From the NCBI GenBank assembly GCA_027064745.1, contig JAMOPD010000366.1, forward strand, positions 1-6,718: 6,718 bases of DNA, in the 5' to 3' direction. The notes under the pieces are model-generated. The model was given only the letters and a program-made list of their open reading frames with translations, ran no database searches and was not told where the DNA came from. The stretch is from Thermococcaceae archaeon. GTDB taxonomy: Archaea > Methanobacteriota_B > Thermococci > Thermococcales > Thermococcaceae. Within the stretch, counting starts at the first letter, position 1, and each line of letters begins with the position of its first letter. Made by a program: the position numbers and the translations under genes. Below, piece by piece: positions 1 to 4,365 of this stretch.

Positions 1-215
1 ACATCGTTGGCATTGACATGGACGGCATAGAAACCTATGTTTCTCTCAGCTCCGGTTATCGGATCTGTCGATGCTACTAAGACAGTATCACCAAATTCTA
101 TGGCTGTTGCATCCACTCCTAAGCCGGAGCGAATTATGACTCTTTCCCCTTTATCGCCAAGATGATTAAAGACTAGCTCTTTTAGTTTTTCTGGAGGGAC
201 TTTGCCTGGTAGCAT
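1..215 (-). CDS. AIR synthase-related / HypE-like protein, C-terminus beyond the window
   Basis: This is the N-terminal 71 residues of a PurM-fold protein that continues past the left edge. It begins MLPGKVPPEKLKELVF, then carries the segments RSGLGVDATAIEFGDTVLV, STDPITGAE and GFYAVHVNANDV. A Gly-rich turn, an S-T-D-P-I-T-G-A motif and an A-V-H-V-N-A-N-D motif in this order are typical of the N-terminal half of the AIR synthase/HypE superfamily, which binds ATP and forms dimers. Family members include PurM, hydrogenase maturation factor HypE, ThiL and SelD. The opening sequence resembles the archaeal 'AIR synthase-related' group rather than true PurM or the operonic HypE, so the substrate is unknown. 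The ATG at 215 lies 11 bases after the stop of the small membrane gene, with a weak GGCTGAT-like ribosome binding site in the gap. It is probably co-transcribed with the two genes upstream. The fold is clear; the exact role is not. Confidence 0.85.
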   Translation of the reverse strand, partial: MLPGKVPPEKLKELVFNHLGDKGERVIIRSGLGVDATAIEFGDTVLVASTDPITGAERNIGFYAVHVNAND

Positions 216-226
216 GTTATCAGCCT

Positions 227-427
227 TCAGACCGCTTCAAGCTTCTTTTTAACATCCTCTGTGTGTCGTTTTGTTTCTTCTAAGGTATTTTTGAGATTCG
301 CAAACTCAAGTTTAAGCTCATTTGGAGTTTTATTCATCTGATAAAACGCAAACACAACTATTACAATAATCACTAAGCCTAAAATTATGGGAATCCATCC
401 ACTTGGCATTCCGGGGTAGGGTGCCAT
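227..427 (-). CDS. Small single-pass membrane protein with C-terminal coiled coil (66 aa)
   Basis: I do not recognise a named family. The protein has a short Pro/Gly-rich N-terminus (MAPYPGMPSGW), one strongly hydrophobic segment at about residues 12-29 made mostly of Ile, Val and Leu, and then a charged helix from about residue 36 to the end. In that helix hydrophobic or small residues fall in a regular 3-4 pattern (L38, F42, L45, L49, T52, T56, V59, L63, V66), which predicts a coiled coil. The Lys/Arg-rich C-terminal side suggests that the coiled coil is cytoplasmic and the N-terminus outside. An unusually strong ribosome binding site (GGAGGAGTGA) precedes the ATG and contains the stop codon of the regulator upstream, so translation is probably coupled. 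The gene ends 11 bases before the HypE-like gene. The protein could tether a partner to the membrane; that is inference. The RBS, tight packing and coherent protein features make it a real gene. Confidence 0.8.
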   Translation of the reverse strand: MAPYPGMPSGWIPIILGLVIIVIVVFAFYQMNKTPNELKLEFANLKNTLEETKRHTEDVKKKLEAV

Positions 428-430
428 TTT

Positions 431-717
431 TCACTCCTCCTTCAAATTTTTTATAACTTCATTATCGACGATGAGCCTAAAAGGCTTTGCTTTATAGTAT
501 TTTTTAGCCCGTGGGTCGTTTGGCTCCAGACGGAGCTCACTCTCAACCAACCCTGCTTTTTCAAGTGAAGGTAGAGTAACTGCCTGGAGATGTTGAGAGT
601 TTTAGCGAGCTCATATACATACCACTCCCTCTCACAGAGCATCTTCAATATCTTAACCCTAATAGGAGAACTAAGAGCATCTGCAATAGTGGTTATCTCC
701 TGAATACTCCCTACCAT
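431..717 (-). pseudogene. ArsR-like winged-helix transcriptional regulator, frameshifted
   Basis: From the ATG at 717 the first 54 residues give an ArsR-type winged-helix start: IADALSSPIRVKILKMLCE (helices 1-2), then ELAKTLNISRQLLYLHLKK (helix-turn-helix). The frame then breaks near 555..564 and runs to a stop at 451 with a meaningless tail. The family-like continuation is in another frame: EKAGLVESELRLEPNDPRA, then a Lys/Tyr-rich stretch ending IKNLKEE, with a TGA at 431..433. The join site carries one copy of TTGAAAAAGC (minus strand). Two tandem copies would encode LKKLEKAG, the expected winged-helix sequence, and make an intact protein of 98 residues. A 10-bp repeat contraction is therefore the simplest explanation; sequence error or recoding is possible. 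An upstream in-frame GTG at 726 is a less likely start: it forms part of a GTGAT ribosome binding site, and the TATA-like element lies about 25 bases from 717. It probably regulated its own operon. Confidence 0.8.
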
Positions 718-733
718 TTTAATCACGTATCGC

Positions 734-751
734 GTATTAAAATTAAAATAC
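734..751 (-). promoter_or_regulatory. Probable promoter of the regulator operon, overlapping an imperfect palindrome
   Basis: On the minus strand this AT-rich element reads GTATTTTAATTTTAATAC, an imperfect 18-bp palindrome (7 of 9 positions pair). It contains a TATA-like TTTTAATA core about 25 bases upstream of the ATG at 717, so the transcript would be leaderless or nearly so. A palindrome over the TATA element would suit autoregulation by an ArsR-like repressor. The operator role is inference; no binding site is known here. Confidence 0.45.
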
Positions 752-809
752 TGACATAAGACAGGACTATGTTACATAACCTGAAAAGAGAAATAAAAAG
801 CTTTCGCCG

Positions 810-885
810 ATACCCTCAGGATAAGTTTAGACAGCCCGCATACCAGTTTATCATCAGACACTCCCACCGCTTATCCTAAGGGTAT
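810..885 (-). repeat. Near-perfect 16-bp inverted repeat, candidate structured RNA
   Basis: The arms are 810..825 (ATACCCTCAGGATAAG) and 870..885 (CTTATCCTAAGGGTAT), separated by 44 bases. They pair at 15 of 16 positions. The single mismatch, C817 opposite A878 on the plus strand, becomes a G-U pair in minus-strand RNA, so that strand can form an uninterrupted 16-bp stem. Just past the stem on the minus strand lies a T-rich tract (781..799), as expected for a transcript end. This favours a small RNA on the minus strand, but a mobile-element remnant or a protein-binding site is possible. No clear C/D boxes, H/ACA elements or target-site duplication were found. The repeat is seen directly; its function is unknown. 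Confidence 0.55.
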
Positions 886-1091
886 GTAGCAGAGTGTTAT
901 TGCACTTTGACCCACAGGACAGCTCCTCTCTTTTCTGAGGTAAAAACTGAAACTTAGATATAACTCCATCTGCTTTATCCTATAGATAGAAAAACTGAGT
1001 TGATTTCAAGAGATTGGCCTTTATTGGTCAGTCTAAAAACCATTTTTTGAACTTCAACAGCTCAATGATTCATTGAAACTCCTCTTTGGAT

Positions 1092-1130
1092 CAAAAAGAA
1101 ATTTTGAAAAAATTAAAATTTTAAAATCCA
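1092..1130 (-). terminator. T-rich transcription terminator of the surface-protein gene
   Basis: Immediately downstream of the stop at 1141, the minus strand holds several T runs, including six T at 1107..1112 and five T at 1093..1097. An AAATTTT/AAAATTT inverted repeat (1100..1122) lies within it. Archaeal RNA polymerase commonly stops at such oligo-T tracts. Confidence 0.55.
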
Positions 1131-1140
1131 CTTAATTTTA

Positions 1141-2304
1141 TCAGGGCCTGTGTTTCTTTGCGGGGTGATGCTTTTCCTTAATGATGCTCTTGTCTGCCCT
1201 GTATTTCTCCTTTATGAGTTCTCTGAGCTGGGCCATTAGCTCATTTGCAGTGTCATAATCACCATTCTTAATAGCAGCCTTTACAGCCTCTATAAGCTTC
1301 TCAATCTCCCGAACGTCTATACCTGCATTCTTCATGAACTTTACCTGTATCTTCAGCCTGAAGAGATTTCTGTTAAGCATCAGGTTCATGTGAGTGTGTA
1401 GCCTCTTTTTGAAGTCCATATCTGCAAACTTGATTACGAAATCTACTTTAGCCCGTGCTGCAATCGCAAGGCCATATGCCTCTCCGTACTTACCATCTTC
1501 ATACGCTTTCTTTGCTTCCTCAAGTTGTTTTTTGGCTAATTCAAACTTTCTCTCAGCTGCAGGAAATGTAACATTTTCCAGCATGCTCTCTGCCAGTTTA
1601 AGCCTCTCCTCGGTGGCATTGATTGCCTGCAGCGCAATTTCAGCCGTTATGTTCAGCTTTATCTCCGAGCAGTTGAATTCCCCGAGATGCTCCCTTAGCT
1701 GTCTTCTTATTTTTTCAATTGTCCTGTTCGCAATGGGTGTTCCGATAAGCACCATTTTAGGTGTTTTGATCTTTAGCTTCATCATGAGTTTACTCACATT
1801 TGCTGTTCTGTTCACAAACACGATCATAGCTTTCTCCTTAATTGCAAGTTTAAGGGCATGCCGGATCGCCATTGTATCATTTCCTGCAACAAATATCAGT
1901 CTGTTTTGGAATTGTAGATTGAACTTTTCCGTTGCGTTTCTGAGCACAGCAAGATCAGTTTCATACCTGTTTTTCCCCCACCATCTCTCAACAGCTATGC
2001 TGAGGTTCTGAAGGTCTTCCACGTATTCCTCTGGAACCGCAGCAGGGCCTCCGATTATTATCACCTCATCTGGAGCATAACTAGCTATCTTTGTCGTGAT
2101 GTTTGGATCATAGACCCCCCATGGTGTTTTCACAACTGGAGCCCCGGTTAAATTTGAGAGATACTCAGTCAGTGTGCAGTCAGCCTCGTTGTCGCTGACC
2201 AGGATGACCACGCTGGGGCTTGTTGCTGATACCCTGCTGAATGTCAGTGGCATTGCTAATATTAGTATGCTAAATGCCAATGCCAGAGATTTTTTCCCCA
2301 TCAT
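1141..2304 (-). CDS. Secreted glycoprotein with cell-wall-binding-repeat-2-like domain and helical C-terminal half (387 aa)
   Basis: A signal peptide is clear: MMGKKS, a hydrophobic core at about residues 7-22, and a likely cut after VSA at residue 27. Residues 30-205 resemble the cell-wall-binding repeat 2 domain (PF04122): PDEVIIIGGPAAVPEEYVEDL (78-98), then RWWGKNRYETDLAVL (107-121), with a weaker second unit PKMVLIGTPIANRTIEKI (182-199). The family mediates attachment to the envelope in bacteria and is common in Thermococcales surface proteins. Twelve N-X-S/T sequons fall between residues 51 and 246 and none after. Residues 220-368 are helical and charged, with two related units around YEDGKYGEAYGLA (268-280) and IKNGDYDTANELM (345-357). 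The tail is basic and His-rich (KEKHHPAKKHRP). There is no C-terminal membrane anchor. Two Cys (C43, C212) could form a disulfide. An AGGTGATG ribosome binding site supports the ATG at 2304; the adjacent ATG at 2301 is equally possible. Probably an S-layer-associated protein; partner unknown. Confidence 0.85.
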   Translation of the reverse strand: MMGKKSLALAFSILILAMPLTFSRVSATSPSVVILVSDNEADCTLTEYLSNLTGAPVVKTPWGVYDPNITTKIASYAPDEVIIIGGPAAVPEEYVEDLQNLSIAVERWWGKNRYETDLAVLRNATEKFNLQFQNRLIFVAGNDTMAIRHALKLAIKEKAMIVFVNRTANVSKLMMKLKIKTPKMVLIGTPIANRTIEKIRRQLREHLGEFNCSEIKLNITAEIALQAINATEERLKLAESMLENVTFPAAERKFELAKKQLEEAKKAYEDGKYGEAYGLAIAARAKVDFVIKFADMDFKKRLHTHMNLMLNRNLFRLKIQVKFMKNAGIDVREIEKLIEAVKAAIKNGDYDTANELMAQLRELIKEKYRADKSIIKEKHHPAKKHRP

Positions 2305-2310
2305 ATTACA

Positions 2311-2318
2311 TCACCTCA
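2311..2318 (-). promoter_or_regulatory. Ribosome binding site of the surface-protein gene
   Basis: The minus strand reads GAGGTGAT, a full match to the archaeal anti-Shine-Dalgarno partner, about 6 bases before the ATG at 2304 and about 9 before the second ATG at 2301. It fixes the start to one of these two codons. Confidence 0.7.
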
Positions 2319-2340
2319 CTTATTTTTATGTAATAAGTCT

Positions 2341-2348
2341 TATTTAAG
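2341..2348 (-). promoter_or_regulatory. TATA element of the surface-protein gene
   Basis: On the minus strand CTTAAATA follows an A-rich stretch (GAAAAAAG) that fits a BRE. Transcription would begin near 2318-2322, leaving a short leader that contains the ribosome binding site. This places the gene in its own transcription unit, separate from the ABCE1 gene upstream. Confidence 0.5.
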
Positions 2349-2479
2349 CTTTTTTCACGCAATCGTCCATTAACGTTAGCGTTTGTTTAGAATAAACCTG
2401 CCAGCTGGTTTTTTCCATCCATGAATGTTAAAGAACGTTTGCTACCGTTTATGTTCGTTTAGGAAGGGACCTCGTGGGA

Positions 2480-2523
2480 TAAAAACCAGAGAGAAGAATG
2501 GACAGGACAAAACGGAAAATTTA
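2480..2523 (-). terminator. Likely terminator of the ABCE1 gene
   Basis: Downstream of the stop at 2530 the minus strand carries spaced T-rich runs (AAATTTTCCGTTTTG, then CTTCTCTCTGGTTTTTATCC). There is no compact hairpin, which fits archaeal oligo-T termination. The remainder of the 225-base gap (2305..2529) holds the next gene's promoter and nothing else that I can support. Confidence 0.4.
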
Positions 2524-2529
2524 CACGGA

Positions 2530-4305
2530 TCACGGTACCACATAGTAGTATTCACCGATCTCTTTCTGCTCCCTGTCCTTCACGCTACCCTCTTTATTTG
2601 CCCTCGGTCTTCCAGAGTCCGGATCCCTACGGAAAGTTATACCCACGCCGGCAAGGAATCTATTCATGCCCTCACGCATCCCCATCGGTGGAAGAGCTTT
2701 GCCGTGCTCACTGGGGATTCCTTCAAAGACCATGATTCTATCGCTTATGTAATCTATCATGAGAACATCATGCTCCACCACAAGGGCCGTTTTCTCTCCC
2801 TTTTCCATAAGATGCCTTATAGCTCTGGAAGCGGCCAGGCGCTGTTCAACGTCAAGATATGCCGATGGCTCGTCAAGGAGGTACAGGTCGGCATCACGGA
2901 GAAGGCATGCCGTTATCGCAACCCTCTGAAGCTCACCACCACTGAGTTCATTTATCTGCCTGTCGTAGAGGTCGGGTATGCCGAGGGGGTTCAGCAGCTC
3001 GGTCTTGTAAAAGTTGCTGTTGAGTTTAGACGCGTCTATTTTGCTGAGGAGCTCATACACAGTTCCTTCATAATCAGCCCTGATATACTGGGGCTTGTAG
3101 CTAACTTTAAGCTCCCAGTCAACTTCCCCTTCCGTCGGCTTCTCAACCCCTGCGAGCATCTTGACGAAGGTCGTCTTACCTATGCCGTTCGGACCGACTA
3201 TACTCACAACCTCTCCCATATAAAGCACACCAGATTCAGCCTCAAGCCTAAAGTTGCCATAGTCCTTAACGAGGCGTGGATATTCAACAAGTATCTCACT
3301 TGCTTGGCTCTTTCTCTCGCCGCTCTTTGTAAATCGAATTTCATATGGCCTGAAGCGCACGTTTTCATCCTTAAGATAGCCTCTGAGGAACTCATTGATG
3401 CCGTTTCTCACCCCCTTGGGCTTGGAGAATATACCGTAGGTTCCGGGCTTGCCATAGACAACGTGAATGATATCACTCAGGTAGTCGAGGACAACCAGAT
3501 CATGCTCAACCGCCAAGACGGATTTCCCTGATTCCGCAAGCTTTCTGATTATCCTTGCAACATTCAGTCTCTGCTTTATGTCGAGATATGATGAAGGCTC
3601 ATCAAAGAAGTAGAACTGAGCATCCCTGAGGAGCGCCGCCGCTATGGCCACCAGCTGAAGCTCACCACCGCTAAGCTGATCTATATTCCTGTCAAGGACA
3701 TTCTCAATACCAAGCTCCTTAACAACCTCCTCAAAGGCATTTTTCTCGTCAGCTTTTCTGAGCAGGTCTCTAACCTTCCCTTTAACTGCCTTTGGAATCA
3801 GGTCGACATACTGAGGCTTGACAACAGGGCGTATCTCGTTATTCTTGAGCTTCTCAAAGTATGTCTGGAGCTCATTTCCTCTGAACATCCTTATTACGCT
3901 GTCCCAGCTCTCGTTGTCCCCGCAGAGATTCGGAATAAGTTGGCCGGCCAGAATCCTCACAGCGGTTGTTTTACCTGCCCCGTTCGGCCCGAGTATGCCA
4001 ACGACCATGCCCTCTTTGATAACGGGCAGGCGGTAGAGGACGAAGGCATTGATTCCATAGCGGTGCACACAGCCCTCTTCAAGCTCCTCTGGAAGGTTTA
4101 CTATCGTTATCGCATTGAAGGGACACTTATGCACGCAGATTCCGCAGCCTGTGCAGCTTGCCTCTTGGATTACCGGCTTGTAGTTTTCCTCGTCGATTAT
4201 TATAGCCTCTCCTCCCATCCTGTTGACTGGGCACACCCTTTCACACAGGAAATGACCGCATTTGTCTGGATTGCACCTATCATAATCGATAACCGCAATT
4301 CTCAT
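2530..4305 (-). CDS. abce1: ABCE1/RLI, ribosome-recycling twin-ATPase with two 4Fe-4S clusters (591 aa)
   Basis: ABCE1 splits the ribosome into subunits after termination, in the cytoplasm with release factor aRF1/Pelota, and takes part in initiation. Residues from the ATG at 4305: the N-terminal Fe-S domain has cysteines 11, 16, 21, 25 and 51, 54, 57, 61 (DRCNPDKCGHFLCERVCP and CTGCGICVHKCP). NBD1 has Walker A GPNGAGKTT (106-114), signature LSGGELQ (211-217), Walker B FYFFDEP (231-237) and H268. NBD2 has GPNGIGKTT (371-379), LSGGELQ (454-460), LYLLDEP (474-480) and H512. The C-terminus RDPDSGRPRANKEG...EYYYV is characteristic of the archaeal protein, and length is normal. A GTG at 4314 is in frame but is part of the GGTGAG ribosome binding site, so the ATG at 4305 is preferred. 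Oddity: the residue after the NBD1 signature is Leu (L218), where Arg is usual and NBD2 has R461. It is transcribed divergently from the helicase gene. Confidence 0.97.
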   Translation of the reverse strand: MRIAVIDYDRCNPDKCGHFLCERVCPVNRMGGEAIIIDEENYKPVIQEASCTGCGICVHKCPFNAITIVNLPEELEEGCVHRYGINAFVLYRLPVIKEGMVVGILGPNGAGKTTAVRILAGQLIPNLCGDNESWDSVIRMFRGNELQTYFEKLKNNEIRPVVKPQYVDLIPKAVKGKVRDLLRKADEKNAFEEVVKELGIENVLDRNIDQLSGGELQLVAIAAALLRDAQFYFFDEPSSYLDIKQRLNVARIIRKLAESGKSVLAVEHDLVVLDYLSDIIHVVYGKPGTYGIFSKPKGVRNGINEFLRGYLKDENVRFRPYEIRFTKSGERKSQASEILVEYPRLVKDYGNFRLEAESGVLYMGEVVSIVGPNGIGKTTFVKMLAGVEKPTEGEVDWELKVSYKPQYIRADYEGTVYELLSKIDASKLNSNFYKTELLNPLGIPDLYDRQINELSGGELQRVAITACLLRDADLYLLDEPSAYLDVEQRLAASRAIRHLMEKGEKTALVVEHDVLMIDYISDRIMVFEGIPSEHGKALPPMGMREGMNRFLAGVGITFRRDPDSGRPRANKEGSVKDREQKEIGEYYYVVP

Positions 4306-4365
4306 TTTTCTCACCGTCTCTGATTCCGGGAGTGATTTTTAAAAGGTTACGATTTATTTTATTTC
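4306..4365. promoter_or_regulatory. Divergent promoter region between ABCE1 and the helicase
   Basis: Sixty bases separate the two starts. TTTTAAAA at 4337..4344 is a perfect palindrome and can serve as a TATA element either way. Its centre is about 25 bases from the helicase ATG at 4366, predicting a leaderless mRNA; no ribosome binding site precedes that ATG. In the other direction it would start transcription near 4315, leaving the GGTGAG site (4310..4315) barely inside the leader. A second AT-rich element, AAATAAAATAAATC on the minus strand (4352..4365), could instead serve ABCE1 with a longer leader. Positions are seen; usage is inferred. Confidence 0.5.
4310..4315 (-). promoter_or_regulatory. 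Ribosome binding site of ABCE1
   Basis: The minus strand reads GGTGAG, four bases before the ATG at 4305. It overlaps the in-frame GTG at 4312..4314, which argues that this GTG is part of the ribosome binding site and not the start codon. Confidence 0.65.

Larger units (their letters stand above)
718..1140. other. AT-rich intergenic region without a convincing protein gene
   Basis: About 420 bases separate the surface-protein gene (ending at 1141) from the regulator start at 717. Supported content: the regulator promoter (734..751), a short 11-bp palindrome at 768..778, the long inverted repeat at 810..885, a T-rich minus-strand tract at 781..799, a perfect 7-bp inverted repeat TCAATGA-T-TCATTGA at 1062..1076, and the T-rich end of the surface-protein transcript at 1092..1130. 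The core TTATCCT of the long repeat occurs again at 975..981. No tRNA, rRNA or CRISPR repeat is visible. The only open frame of note is 36 codons on the plus strand (769..879), and nothing supports its translation. Confidence 0.6.

Noticed and set aside
813..860. Possible C/D-box guide RNA on the minus strand (TGATGA and CTGA are present)
   Set aside because: The C-to-D spacing is about 33 bases, the base before TGATGA is C rather than a purine, and internal C'/D' boxes are absent.
769..879. Plus-strand 36-codon frame encoding a basic peptide (MLHNLKREIKSFRRYP...)
   Set aside because: There is no convincing ribosome binding site or TATA at the right distance, and it overlaps both arms of the inverted repeat. 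A chance frame is likelier.
1010..1080. Possible degenerate CRISPR repeat (TTTATTGG and TCATTGAAAC resemble Thermococcales repeat ends)
   Set aside because: No second copy and no spacer-length periodicity occur anywhere in the window.
1394..2011. Plus-strand open frame (205 codons) opposite the surface-protein gene
   Set aside because: It mirrors the helix-rich coding strand, giving Ser/Ala/Leu-rich low-complexity protein. The other strand has signal peptide, ribosome binding site and domain.
2422..2463. 13-codon plus-strand frame MNVKERLLPFMFV
   Set aside because: Too short, with no ribosome binding site and no gene downstream on that strand that it could lead.
2405..2489. Perfect 9-bp inverted repeat CTGGTTTTT / AAAAACCAG
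   Set aside because: A 67-base loop, low-complexity arms and a place between a terminator and a promoter make chance likely.
2425..3531. Long plus-strand open frame (368 codons) opposite ABCE1
   Set aside because: It is antisense to the conserved ABCE1 NBDs; its translation shows no family motifs and its start has no ribosome binding site.
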